Source of the DNA: Dehalococcoidia bacterium
GTDB lineage: Bacteria > Chloroflexota > Dehalococcoidia > GIF9 > AB-539-J10
Length of the DNA stretch: 33,973 nucleotides
NCBI GenBank assembly: GCA_030602785.1
Contig: JAUVZB010000026.1
Coordinates: forward strand, 1-33,973
Direction: 5' to 3'
The position numbers were made by a program, and so were the translations under genes. This document shows positions 23,969 through 31,345 of the stretch, in pieces. The stretch's first letter is position 1. Each line of letters begins with the position of its first letter. The notes under the pieces were generated by a model that searched no databases, was not told the DNA's origin, and saw only the letters and a program-made list of their open reading frames with translations.

Positions 23969-23995
23969 GTAGGGGCAGGGCTCCGTCCCTGCCCG
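23969..23995 (+). repeat. Hairpin repeat class A (copy 2)
   Basis: Exact copy of the 27-base unit at 23731 (stem GGGCAGGG / CCCTGCCC, loop CTCCGT). Confidence 0.85.
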
Positions 23996-24100
23996 GAGGG
24001 ACCGTCTATCTGCAGGGTCGGCGGCATGCCTCGCGCGGCATCGCGTTCCAAGAGATAGCGTCCAAAGGCAGCCCGCAAGAGCACTTGGCCCGCGTTGTCC

Positions 24101-25435
24101 CTACATCATTTTCCCGGGGAGCCACAGGATTATCTGTGGGAAGAGTATGCACAGAACCAGGCCCAGGACTATAAGACAGACAAATGGAATGACTCCCCGG
24201 ACGATGTGGCCGGTATTCACGCCCCACTCTGGTTTGCAGATTCCCCTCAAATAGAACAGAGCGTAGGCGAAAGGAGGCGTAAGGAAGGACATCTGTAGAT
24301 TGACCACGATCATCATGGCGAACCAGAGTGAATCGAAGCCGAGCACTTCACCGATGGGCGTGACGATGGGAACCATGATGAACACTATTCCAATCCAGTC
24401 AATGAACATGCCCAGAAGGAATACGATGACCATTACCGCCATGAAGCTGCCCCAGCGCCCCATTGGAATGCCGACAATGGCGTTCTTGACCACATCTCCA
24501 CATCCAAGGCCCAAGAACGTACTGGTGAACATGGCGGCGCAGATGGCGATTATCATGACCATGCTGGTAATTCGCAGGGAATGGTAGGTAACTTCCTTGA
24601 AAGCTTGGAAACTGAAACGGCGGTAGGCGATCGCCAGGAGTACGGCAGCGATTGCTCCGATGGCGGCAGCCTCGGTTGGAGGTGCGATCCCGAAAAATAT
24701 CGTCCCGAGCACCGCGAGAATGAGAAAGAGGGGTGGTACCAGGGAGGTAACGAGCGCCGTGACCTTGTGGGCGAAGGGCACATTCCGTTCCTCGGGGGGC
24801 AATGCTGGAGCCAGATTTGGCCTGAGGAAACTGGCTATGGCGATGTAGGATATGTACAGGCCTGCCAGCATGAAACCGGGGATGAAAGCAGCCATGAACA
24901 ATTTGCCTACCCCGATACTGGCGGTGGGACCGTATATGACCAGCATCACACTCGGAGGAATCAGGATTCCCAGGGTGCCACCGGCACAAACCGAGCCGCA
25001 CGCCAGTTCCTTGTTGTAGCCGTGGTTGAGCATGGATGGAAGGGCTATGAGTCCTAACATGATGACCGACGCTCCAATAATCCCCACGCAAGCGGCCAAC
25101 AGCGCGCCGATCAGCACGGTGGCTATTGCCAGACCACCTCTCAGCCCACCTGTCCACAGGTAAATGGCATCAAAGAGCTTCTCGGAGATGCCCGATTTCT
25201 CCAGCATCAGCCCCATGAATATGAACAGGGGCGCGGCCAGGAGAACGTAGTTGGTCATTATCCCGAAAACACGCCCGTAGAAGACGGCGAAGGTGCGCTC
25301 GGGCGAAAAGAACAGCAGGCTGACTATCATGGCTATCCCGCCAAGTGCGTAGGCCATTGGAAAACCCAGCAAGATAGCAATCAGGAGCAAACCAAACATC
25401 AGCAGGGTTATGACCTCTGGACTCATGTCAATCAT
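24101..25435 (-). CDS. dctM: TRAP transporter large permease DctM (system 3)
   Basis: The 444-residue large subunit of the third TRAP system, with about a dozen hydrophobic segments. Signatures include LGILIPPSVMLVIYGPTAS near 160, ILAVLGTIFFGIAPPTEAAAIGA near 245 and FLTPPFAYALFYLRGI near 385. The N-terminus (MIDMSPEVITLLMF) is reached from the ATG at 25433-25435, which overlaps the dctQ stop by eight bases (ATGATTGA); the longer upstream reading would cut into dctQ. The reading ends at 24101 against repeat block 1. It is closer in style to mannitol/chloroaromatic-type large DctM proteins than the copies in systems 1 and 2; the cargo is not known. Confidence 0.95.
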   Translation of the reverse strand: MIDMSPEVITLLMFGLLLIAILLGFPMAYALGGIAMIVSLLFFSPERTFAVFYGRVFGIMTNYVLLAAPLFIFMGLMLEKSGISEKLFDAIYLWTGGLRGGLAIATVLIGALLAACVGIIGASVIMLGLIALPSMLNHGYNKELACGSVCAGGTLGILIPPSVMLVIYGPTASIGVGKLFMAAFIPGFMLAGLYISYIAIASFLRPNLAPALPPEERNVPFAHKVTALVTSLVPPLFLILAVLGTIFFGIAPPTEAAAIGAIAAVLLAIAYRRFSFQAFKEVTYHSLRITSMVMIIAICAAMFTSTFLGLGCGDVVKNAIVGIPMGRWGSFMAVMVIVFLLGMFIDWIGIVFIMVPIVTPIGEVLGFDSLWFAMMIVVNLQMSFLTPPFAYALFYLRGICKPEWGVNTGHIVRGVIPFVCLIVLGLVLCILFPQIILWLPGKMM

Positions 25436-25946
25436 TGTGGGCTCCCTTGGCAAGCAGTTTCAGGGAGCGAGCGACATTGACGATCCCCTGGAGCAGGAGC
25501 AGGAACAGGGCAAGCGTTATGACCGTCCTCAATGGATAAATGGGCGGATAGAAGATGGTTGTCGAGGCGAGCTCGCCAATCTTCCATGAATGGATCGTGA
25601 TTTTCAGGGAAGTCAGGAATATGAAGAAAACCAGGGGGAAGAACAAGACGAAGTTGAGCACTACATCGATAATCAGCCTCGTTCTCTGTCGGAAACGGGC
25701 AGAGATGATGTCAACTCTCACATTCTCATCTTTCTGGAGGACCCAGGCCAGTCCCAACAGGTACATGGCGCCCCCGAGCATGTAGCTGACGTCGAAAGAC
25801 CAGATAGTCGGCGCGTTCAGCACATAACGCATGAAGACGTTGTATGCGATGCACGCGATAAGTATGACCAGTAGCCAGCTCGCGAATTTGCCAGTCCAGG
25901 TGCTGGCCCTCTCAATCCAGGTGAACACGGGATTCAGTTTGTTCAT
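25428..25946 (-). CDS. dctQ: TRAP transporter small permease DctQ (system 3)
   Basis: A 172-residue four-helix subunit. Conserved pieces are IAYNVFMRYVLNAPTIWSFDVSYM after helix 1 (in parts at residues 33-55) and VLQKDENVRVDIIS between helices 2 and 3. The ATG at 25944-25946 is used because GGAG lies six bases upstream and it begins the normal DctQ N-terminus MNKLNPVFTWIER. The eight-base overlap with dctM indicates coupled translation. Confidence 0.92.
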   Translation of the reverse strand: MNKLNPVFTWIERASTWTGKFASWLLVILIACIAYNVFMRYVLNAPTIWSFDVSYMLGGAMYLLGLAWVLQKDENVRVDIISARFRQRTRLIIDVVLNFVLFFPLVFFIFLTSLKITIHSWKIGELASTTIFYPPIYPLRTVITLALFLLLLQGIVNVARSLKLLAKGAHND

Positions 25947-25974
25947 GGCGAACTCCATCCGTTGCACACACAGA

Positions 25975-25993
25975 CGCCCTCGTCGCGAGGGCG
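25975..25993 (-). promoter_or_regulatory. Intercistronic stem-loop between dctP and dctQ (system 3)
   Basis: CGCCCTCG (25975-25982) pairs perfectly with CGAGGGCG (25986-25993) around TCG in the 90-base spacer between dctP and dctQ. There is no U-run. Position matches the hairpins in TRAP systems 1 and 2 although the sequences are unrelated. Confidence 0.6.
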
Positions 25994-26036
25994 CCTGCGC
26001 GCGCAACCGTCGACTCTACGGTCCCAGTTCAGGCTG

Positions 26037-27191
26037 TTATTCGTACAGCCATCTGTACTCGGGTTGCACTTTGTATTCCACGATCCGGTACGCGTTAAGG
26101 AACTCCTGCTGAGCCTCGTATACCTCCTTGTAGAACGGATCAGCGGCGGAATTCTCTTCGTGTACTACCTGAATGAGTTCGTATATCGCTCTCTGTACAT
26201 CCTCGGGAAGGTATGCGATCTCGATGCCGGCCTCCTCGAACAGGACCATCGCTTTCGCATCTTCCATGTGAATCCACGAATGGTCAATCATGCTCATGCG
26301 CGAGGCGGCCTCAATTATCGGTTTCAGGTCGTCAGGCACTTCGTTCCAGGTGTCCTCTCGGACCATCAACCGGCACATGGCGTTGGTTGACTGCATTCCC
26401 GGTTCGTGCATCACGGCACCAAGGTCCTGGAACCCTGCAGCGTAGTCCATGGATGGCGTGCAGTACTCAAAACCATCTATGACCCCACGCTCAAAGGCCT
26501 GGTAAATCTCGCCGCCCGGCAGGTTGACTACGGAAGCACCGAGCTTCTGTGCGACATCGCCGTAGAGTCCCATGCAGCGGTATTTCATACCATCGAAGTC
26601 TGAGAGGCTCGTGATGGGTTCTTTGAACCAGCCGAACGACTCGGCTCCTGCCAGGTGGAGCATGCCGCCAACCACCATGACGTCAGTGTCGGACTGCTGC
26701 ATGCACGCATTGATCAGCTCTCGTTCTCCGCCGATTTCAAGCCAGGCGTAGAGCTCAGTGGGGTTGGGGCCACATGGGAGAGCTCCGAAGAGACCGCCCA
26801 CCTTACCGAAGCGCCCCAGGTTGAAATTGAAACATGTGCCTGCCCAGTCGATGGCGCCTGACTCCAGAGCCTCGAATTCCTTGGTCATCGGGCACAGCTC
26901 GCCACCAGCGTGGAGGGTTACATCGATCCGACCGGCGGACATCTCTTCCACCCTGCCGACGAACATCTTGATCTGTTCGAGATAGGGGCCGCCGGGGGGC
27001 CAAGCCTGGAAGTCCATTTCGTACGTCTCTGCCTCCGGCGCCGCCGGAGCTGCCTGTTCGTCCTCCTCTTCCTCAGGAGCCTGCGCCTCCTCTTCAGCTT
27101 CGGGGGCTGCTGCCTCAGGAGCGCAGCCGCTAAGAACCAGAGCTGCAATAGCCACTAGTGACAGGGTCAAGACAACTAACCTACTCTTCAT
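26037..27191 (-). CDS. dctP: TRAP transporter substrate-binding lipoprotein DctP (system 3)
   Basis: A 384-residue solute receptor. The signal peptide MKSRLVVLTLSLVAIAALVLSGC ends in a classic LSGC lipobox. Residues about 24-56 form a linker made almost only of Ala, Pro and Glu, which would hold the binding domain away from the membrane. The mature domain shows GRIDVTLHAGGELCP near 88, the MKYRCMG segment with the substrate-binding arginine, and NLPGGEIYQAFERGVIDGFEY near 220, as in the 2-oxo-acid/lactate-type DctP group. GGAGG precedes the ATG. It is first in a dctP-dctQ-dctM operon. Unusual cysteines in the mature part (about six) hint at an anaerobic or low-oxygen envelope; this is only suggestive. 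Confidence 0.93.
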   Translation of the reverse strand: MKSRLVVLTLSLVAIAALVLSGCAPEAAAPEAEEEAQAPEEEEDEQAAPAAPEAETYEMDFQAWPPGGPYLEQIKMFVGRVEEMSAGRIDVTLHAGGELCPMTKEFEALESGAIDWAGTCFNFNLGRFGKVGGLFGALPCGPNPTELYAWLEIGGERELINACMQQSDTDVMVVGGMLHLAGAESFGWFKEPITSLSDFDGMKYRCMGLYGDVAQKLGASVVNLPGGEIYQAFERGVIDGFEYCTPSMDYAAGFQDLGAVMHEPGMQSTNAMCRLMVREDTWNEVPDDLKPIIEAASRMSMIDHSWIHMEDAKAMVLFEEAGIEIAYLPEDVQRAIYELIQVVHEENSAADPFYKEVYEAQQEFLNAYRIVEYKVQPEYRWLYE

Positions 27192-27756
27192 CTAATCCTC
27201 CTTTTCGCGGATTCCGGCTGCTCAGTCTTTCCCGAGTGTCTCTACCCCATACAACAACCCTCCTGCGATGCACAGTCATGGCGCCGATAGCAGCGGCAGA
27301 CTACACGGGACGGAATGTCTGACTGGGAGAAAGAAAGCTGGATGCCACTTCCCCCTGGCTGCTTCCCATTCAATCGCTCCTGCTTCGTTCTCCCCACTCG
27401 GGGACCACCTGGGTATTGTTGAAGGAAATGCCGATGGCTTTGTCCGCTTTTCATAAGCGGGTTGCTCTGGTTGGTCACTCCGGGGAGTCGTGCACGATGG
27501 TAGCACGACATATTCTGGAAAACAATACCCTGTACTCGTCAATAGTGACGGTCTACGATTCTGTCCTCCCGTCGTGCGGACTGCCGGAAGGACGGAATGG
27601 GATGATCTGCGTACGAGGGGCATGGCATGCCTGGCGGGGCATCGCGTTGAAGGGGATAGCGCCGAAAGGCACACCGCGGGAGCACTCAGACTCGCACTGC
27701 AGTGACTATGGTGTCCCTGGAATCGCCCGGTCTGCTACGAGCATCTCGTGCTACTG
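27192..27756. other. Intergenic region with diverged palindromic repeat
   Basis: About 565 bases between the start of dctP3 and the end of the lipoprotein gene. The part near 27200-27400 should hold the promoter of TRAP operon 3. Around 27617-27690 lies a diverged class D repeat plus downstream motif also seen at 24023-24090. Reading frames here have no ribosome sites or recognisable products. Confidence 0.5.
27617..27690 (+). repeat. Diverged class D repeat with downstream GCATCGCGTT motif
   Basis: GGGGCATGGCATGCCTGGC, then GGCATCGCGTT, GGGATAGCG and AAAGGCACACCGC follow in order. The same order with substitutions (GGCATGCCT, GGCATCGCGTT, AGATAGCG, AAAGGCAGCCCGC) occurs at 24023-24074, so both are copies of one longer element. 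Confidence 0.6.
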
Positions 27757-28869
27757 CTAGTCACAGTTGTACTCGACGGTCATCGTTGGGAGAATCCCGC
27801 GTTCCCAGTGCAGAAGGTCCCTGGTGTCGTCCCAATCCGAACGCGGGTCCGAGAACTGCAGGCGGAACTGGAAGTACCTCTCGCCAAGCTCGTCCTGGAG
27901 TGCGCCGCGGAAGCCAATGGAGTGCGTTGGCATGTCCAGGTCGTCGAAGTCGCACCATTCCCCGATCGGGTCAGTGAGGTCCTTCGTCCAGTACTGGTCA
28001 CGAATCGAGGCGTACTCATGTACATACGCGCGCAGACATCCGAGTCCCGGGAACGGGAAATCGTACGGGATGTCGTAGCCGGACAGGTCGAGCAAGACCC
28101 GCGTGATTTCCGCATCCTCCGGGATGTCTGAGATGTCAAAGGTGAGAAACCCCTGGATGTCCCTGTTGGCGTCATCGTCACCCACGTAGATGCCTATCGT
28201 CCTTTCGACTCCGCTGCTACGGACATAGCCGCTCATCTCGCCGTCTGCCGTCAGAGTGACGACGTTCCCGGACTGCTGCCACGTGCCGGTTACCGTGACG
28301 GTCACGTTGGCCGTCACGGTCGAACCGCCACCTGCTGCCGTCAGCATGTAGGTGGTCGTCACATCCGGTGTAACCACCACCGAGCCAGTCGCCGGCACCG
28401 TGCCGATGTCCTGGTCGATGGTGACCGACGTCGCGTTGGAGACGTTCCATAACAGCGTCACGCTCGCACCCGACTCGATGGTCGAGGGCAGTACTTCGAA
28501 GGCTATGACCGTGGCCGACGCACCACCTGCGGGAAGCACCTTCACGGAGCCGTATACCTCAGCAGACCACGTGTCGTTGTTGTCCTGCACCATGAAGTCG
28601 ATGGCGTGTTCGCCCACCGAGAGCGAATCAGTCTCGAATGTGGCCAACCGGCTCAGCTCACCATCCAGGTCCGAGCTCCAGTAATAGCCCGCCACGTCGC
28701 CATCTGCATCCGTACCCTGTCCGATGAACGCGACCGCCTCGCCCTCGGTCGGCTCTGCCGGCAAGATGGAGCTTATGGACGCTTCGGGAGGCTGGTTCGA
28801 TGGAGGCGAGTCGGAGGAGCACCCGGCCAGAAGCAGCAAAGCGCAAACGAGAAGCAAAGCCCTATTCAT
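27757..28869 (-). CDS. Secreted lipoprotein with PKD/Ig-like repeats and a DNRLRE-like C-terminal domain
   Basis: A 370-residue predicted surface lipoprotein. The signal MNRALLLVCALLLLAGC has an LAGC lipobox. Residues about 24-105 look PKD-like (EAVAFIGQGTDADGDVAGYY and HAIDFMVQDNNDTWS); about 110-195 form a bacterial Ig-like domain (VTLLWNVSNATSVTID, TTTYMLTAAGG); the rest resembles DNRLRE/CBM-type jelly-roll domains (IQGFLTFDISDIPEDAEITR). Such proteins bind polysaccharide or other surfaces; no catalytic motif is visible. I chose the ATG at 28867-28869, where the signal peptide starts behind GAGAGGTG. The gene stands alone, with repeats on both sides, and its expression or history may be independent of neighbours. 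Confidence 0.72.
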   Translation of the reverse strand: MNRALLLVCALLLLAGCSSDSPPSNQPPEASISSILPAEPTEGEAVAFIGQGTDADGDVAGYYWSSDLDGELSRLATFETDSLSVGEHAIDFMVQDNNDTWSAEVYGSVKVLPAGGASATVIAFEVLPSTIESGASVTLLWNVSNATSVTIDQDIGTVPATGSVVVTPDVTTTYMLTAAGGGSTVTANVTVTVTGTWQQSGNVVTLTADGEMSGYVRSSGVERTIGIYVGDDDANRDIQGFLTFDISDIPEDAEITRVLLDLSGYDIPYDFPFPGLGCLRAYVHEYASIRDQYWTKDLTDPIGEWCDFDDLDMPTHSIGFRGALQDELGERYFQFRLQFSDPRSDWDDTRDLLHWERGILPTMTVEYNCD

Positions 28870-28980
28870 CTTCACACCTCTCAGCCATAGCCGGGTCCTC
28901 AATCTACTAGCAGCATACCGTTCTCTCCTCCAGATTACAACGTGCAGGGGAGTTTAGTTGCCCGCAGGGTCGGGCCTATG

Positions 28981-29007
28981 TGCAGGGGGGATGGCATGCC
29001 TCACCCG
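28981..29007 (+). repeat. Hairpin repeat class D (copy 2, diverged)
   Basis: The GATGGCATGCCTCACCCG core keeps the GGCATGCC palindrome; the outer stem is partly broken. It heads the first unit of the 144-base tandem duplication. Confidence 0.6.
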
Positions 29008-29084
29008 TCCCCGTGTTGTGACACAACGTTGCCAAGCCTGCACAGTCGCGAGCGACCTGGTGAGGGTGGGTGGTGGTCCATCCC

Positions 29085-29108
29085 GGGGCAGGGTCCCATC
29101 CCTGCCCG
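29085..29108 (+). repeat. Hairpin repeat class A (copy 3)
   Basis: Stem GGGCAGGG / CCCTGCCC with loop TCCCAT; the leading GTA is lost. Confidence 0.8.
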
Positions 29109-29128
29109 CAGGGTCGGGCCTATGTGCA

Positions 29129-29151
29129 GGGGCCATGGCATGCCTGGCCCG
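29129..29151 (+). repeat. Hairpin repeat class D (copy 3)
   Basis: Stem GGGCCA / TGGCCC around the GGCATGCC core, same as at 23778, with GCA in place of GTA upstream. Confidence 0.75.
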
Positions 29152-29212
29152 TCCCCTTGTCGCCACGCAACGTTGCTAACGCTGGCGCAACCGCGAACGG
29201 CACACCGCCCGA

Positions 29213-29239
29213 CGGGCGGACACAGAGGTCCGCCCCTAC
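29213..29239 (-). repeat. Hairpin repeat class C (copy 1)
   Basis: On the minus strand a 27-base unit with frame GTAGGGGC...GCCCG, 8-bp stem GGGCGGAC / GTCCGCCC and a 6-base loop. Same length as class A but opposite orientation. Confidence 0.85.
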
Positions 29240-29281
29240 AGCAAAAAATCACGCAAGTGGAGGTGGTGGAAGGTTCGAAAT

Positions 29282-29308
29282 GTAGGGGCAGGGCTCCGTC
29301 CCTGCCCG
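29282..29308 (+). repeat. Hairpin repeat class A (copy 4)
   Basis: Exact copy of the unit at 23731 (stem GGGCAGGG / CCCTGCCC, loop CTCCGT). Confidence 0.85.
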
Positions 29309-29328
29309 CAGGGATGGGTGGCCTATCC

Positions 29329-29354
29329 GCAGGAGCCATGGCATACCTGGCCCG
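29329..29354 (+). repeat. Hairpin repeat class D (copy 4)
   Basis: AGGAGCCATGGCATACCTGG keeps the class D frame with point changes; starts 21 bases after the preceding class A copy, as in the other blocks. Confidence 0.65.
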
Positions 29355-29427
29355 TCGCCCTGTCGTCACACAACGCCGCAAAGGCCGGCGCAGAGGCTGA
29401 AGCCCGTTCGGACCTGACTTCAGATGT

Positions 29428-29853
29428 CTATCCCAGGGCTTCTATTCCAAGGCGGGCATACTCTTCGTCCACCTCGGCCTGTGGAAACCCGCTGACACCG
29501 ACTGCGCCTATCACCGAACGGGCCGATGCTTGCTTGTCCAGGACGCATACGCCTCCACCTATCGATGTCACATCCGGATCCGTCCAGTCAGACATCTGTG
29601 CTTTCAGCTGTTTCGTCGCATCGGCGATGGCGCTGGTATCGCGCCTCAACTTGGCGGCGCTGTACGCCTTCACCTGGGCCATTCGGAGAGTATTCCAGCT
29701 GGCGCCATCCATCCTGATGAACTTGATGAGGTCACCCCGGTAGTCCGCGACGGCGATGGAAAGGGGTGGTCCCTTTTCGACTTTCGAATGGGCGATAATA
29801 GCATCCACGATTCTGTCGGCGTCATCCAGCCCGAGCATTCTTTTCTCGTACAT
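29428..29853 (-). CDS. GlcG/HbpS-family protein
   Basis: A 141-residue protein of the GlcG/HbpS (DUF336) family. The family fold appears in PPLSIAVADYRGDLIKFIRMDG near 30, AQVKAYSAAKLRRDTSA near 60, and the glycine-rich SIGGGVCVLD plus VIGAVGVSGFP near 100-122. Members bind haem or act in glycolate, diol or corrinoid-related pathways; the exact role is often unknown. AAGGAGG lies nine bases before the ATG at 29851-29853; an in-frame reading that runs much further upstream is not supported. The HAD phosphatase gene lies about 210 bases upstream on the same strand, and together they could be a glycolate-related pair (inference). Confidence 0.85.
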   Translation of the reverse strand: MYEKRMLGLDDADRIVDAIIAHSKVEKGPPLSIAVADYRGDLIKFIRMDGASWNTLRMAQVKAYSAAKLRRDTSAIADATKQLKAQMSDWTDPDVTSIGGGVCVLDKQASARSVIGAVGVSGFPQAEVDEEYARLGIEALG

Positions 29854-30061
29854 CGACAAAGGCCTCCTTCTGATGCTCTTTGACTGCCCTTCCCGGGCAT
29901 ACTTGCAGGATGGTAACACGCCATGATTGAGGCAGTCTGCCGGATGATGTGGCCATTCACCGTGCGGAAGGCAATCTTGCAGCATGGCGTCGGCTCGTCT
30001 GACGGAGGACGCCAGAGGTGACGCTGAAGAAGCAGAGCAGGGGGGAAGGTGGGGTGGTCGC

Positions 30062-30718
30062 TCAGTCGCGAAACAGAGGAATGATATCGGCCGGTTTGTC
30101 GACCAGGAGCCTGGCACCGTTCGACAGCAGTTCCTCCGCTGGGCGAAAGCCCCACAGTACTCCGACCGCGTATAGACCGGCGGCGGTCGCGGTCTGCATG
30201 TCGACACCGGAGTCGCCGATGTAGAGGCATTCCCCGGGCTTGATGCCCATTCCTTCCAGGATGTGCAGAGCGCCTGCAGGGTCCGGCTTCCTCGGGGTAG
30301 AGGGCGACTCTCCGAGGACGAACTCGAAGGACCAATTCGGCAGCAGTCCGGATACCATCGCTTCAGTGTATTCATGTGGTTTGTTCGACAGTATGGCCAT
30401 GCGTACGCCGCGTGCCGTGAGAGTATCGAGCAGCTCCGGGATGCCCTCATACGGGTGCGAGTGGTCCATGTAGCGCTTCTCGTACTCCTCGCCGATGTGA
30501 GCGATTAGAGCGTCCAGGATGTCTTCGCCGCGGCGGTCCTCCGGGAGTGCTTGCAGTGCGAGGGCTCGTCTGCCATCGCCGACGAAGTACCTGTAGGCGT
30601 CTACTTCGTGCTGAGGGAGTCCCTGTCGTGCCAATGCGGCGTTGACTGCATCAGCCAGGTCTTCCAGTGTGTTCAGTAGTGTCCCGTCGAGGTCGGATAG
30701 CAGAGCGCGGTATTTCAC
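30062..30718 (-). CDS. HAD-superfamily phosphatase, phosphoglycolate phosphatase-like
   Basis: A 218-residue HAD hydrolase of the Gph type, expected to dephosphorylate 2-phosphoglycolate or a similar small phosphate ester in the cytosol. Motif I is SDLDGTLLNT with nucleophile Asp9 and Asp11; motif II serine lies in ILSNKPHEYTE near 115; motif III lysine in TPRKPDPAG near 146; motif IV is GDSGVDMQTATAAG near 170. The alpha-helical cap lies between motifs I and II. The start is taken as GTG at 30716-30718. There is no ribosome site upstream, but TATCAT sits at 30725-30730, six bases before the start on the minus strand, which would give a leaderless message. Confidence 0.88.
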   Translation of the reverse strand: MKYRALLSDLDGTLLNTLEDLADAVNAALARQGLPQHEVDAYRYFVGDGRRALALQALPEDRRGEDILDALIAHIGEEYEKRYMDHSHPYEGIPELLDTLTARGVRMAILSNKPHEYTEAMVSGLLPNWSFEFVLGESPSTPRKPDPAGALHILEGMGIKPGECLYIGDSGVDMQTATAAGLYAVGVLWGFRPAEELLSNGARLLVDKPADIIPLFRD

Positions 30719-30789
30719 TCGCAAATGATAGCAGCAGGGCCGCCGAACAGGCGAATCCCTCCTGCTGGGGATGGACGGGTGGCCTGTCT

Positions 30790-30813
30790 GTATGGCCACG
30801 TTGCACGTGCCCG
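30790..30813 (+). repeat. Hairpin repeat class B (copy 4)
   Basis: 24-base unit; stem GGCCACGT / ACGTGCCC with loop TGC, outer pairs partly changed. Confidence 0.65.
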
Positions 30814-30888
30814 GTGGAGATGTGTGGTGATACGCAATGTAGGTGGCGTTCGCGTACGACTGGGCGGGGGGGGGTGGTGGTTCGTAAC

Positions 30889-30915
30889 GTAGGGGCAGGG
30901 TCCCATCCCCGCCCG
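30889..30915 (+). repeat. Hairpin repeat class A (copy 5)
   Basis: 27-base unit with loop TCCCAT; the right arm has one change (CCCCGCCC). Confidence 0.8.
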
Positions 30916-30945
30916 TCGTAATTGGGGCGGGACGTGATTAGTGAC

Positions 30946-30972
30946 GTAGGGGCAGGGTTCCGTCCCTGCCCG
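30946..30972 (+). repeat. Hairpin repeat class A (copy 6)
   Basis: 27-base unit with loop TTCCGT and a perfect stem; 57 bases after the previous copy. Confidence 0.85.
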
Positions 30973-31014
30973 CAGTGACGGGTGGGATGACCGAGATTAG
31001 CAACCCTATTGCCG

Positions 31015-31032
31015 AAAGTTCCGTCCCTGCCC
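31015..31032 (+). repeat. Hairpin repeat class A (half copy)
   Basis: TTCCGTCCCTGCCCGCAG repeats the loop, right arm and flank of the copy at 30946; the left arm is missing. Confidence 0.65.
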
Positions 31033-31071
31033 GCAGTGACGGGTGGCGTATCTTGCCGACAATCCACCCGA

Positions 31072-31098
31072 CGGGCGGACACAGAGGTCCGCCCCTAC
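31072..31098 (-). repeat. Hairpin repeat class C (copy 2)
   Basis: Exact copy of the 27-base unit at 29213 (stem GGGCGGAC / GTCCGCCC), minus orientation. Confidence 0.85.
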
Positions 31099-31192
31099 CA
31101 GGAACTGGGCAATTCTCCCGTGCCAATCCTCCACCCTACCGACGGGCGACGCACGCATTGCGCGATGGTGGTGTGGTGGGGTGGTTCCGGAC

Positions 31193-31216
31193 GTAGGGGC
31201 GCGTCGCACGTGCCCG
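31193..31216 (+). repeat. Hairpin repeat class B (copy 5)
   Basis: 24-base unit; stem GGGCGCGT / ACGTGCCC (one G-T pair), loop CGC; 25 bases before a class A copy, the same spacing as in block 1. Confidence 0.75.
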
Positions 31217-31241
31217 GTGGGGATGGGTGGCGGTTCGGAAT

Positions 31242-31268
31242 GTAGGGGCAGGGCTCCGTCCCTGCCCG
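31242..31268 (+). repeat. Hairpin repeat class A (copy 7)
   Basis: Exact copy of the unit at 23731. Confidence 0.85.
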
Positions 31269-31298
31269 TCGTAATTGGGGCGGGACGTGATTCGGGGC

Positions 31299-31325
31299 GT
31301 AGGGGCAGGGCCCCATCCCTGCCCG
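31299..31325 (+). repeat. Hairpin repeat class A (copy 8)
   Basis: 27-base unit with a perfect stem and loop CCCCAT; 57 bases after the previous copy. Confidence 0.85.
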
Positions 31326-31345
31326 GGGTTGTGGGGGGCCTATCC

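Larger units (their letters stand above)
23455..24100. other. Palindromic-repeat block 1
   Basis: No gene is supportable here. From about 23600 the spacer is built from hairpin repeats of several classes in the order B-B-A-D-(C remnant)-B-A-(D remnant), joined by conserved linkers. From 24023 a second repeat (GGCATGCCT, then GCATCGCGTT and GATAGCG) recurs in diverged form at 27620-27690. The block separates the AbfD-like gene from the 3' end of TRAP operon 3. Confidence 0.7.
28870..29427. other. Palindromic-repeat block 2
   Basis: No gene is supportable. It contains a tandem 144-base duplication (28960 onward and 29104 onward share GCAGGGTCGGGCCTATGTGC and more) and hairpin copies in the order D-A-D-C-A-D. 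It separates the lipoprotein start from the end of the GlcG-like gene. Confidence 0.7.

Noticed and set aside
23593-24058. Several open frames within repeat block 1 and similar ones in blocks 2 and 3
   Set aside because: They are translations of the hairpin repeats; the same residues recur in each block because the DNA repeats, and no start signals are present.
29854-30450. Long upstream extension of the GlcG-like reading frame
   Set aside because: It overlaps the HAD gene region in another frame and has no family similarity; the ATG at 29851-29853 has a strong ribosome site.
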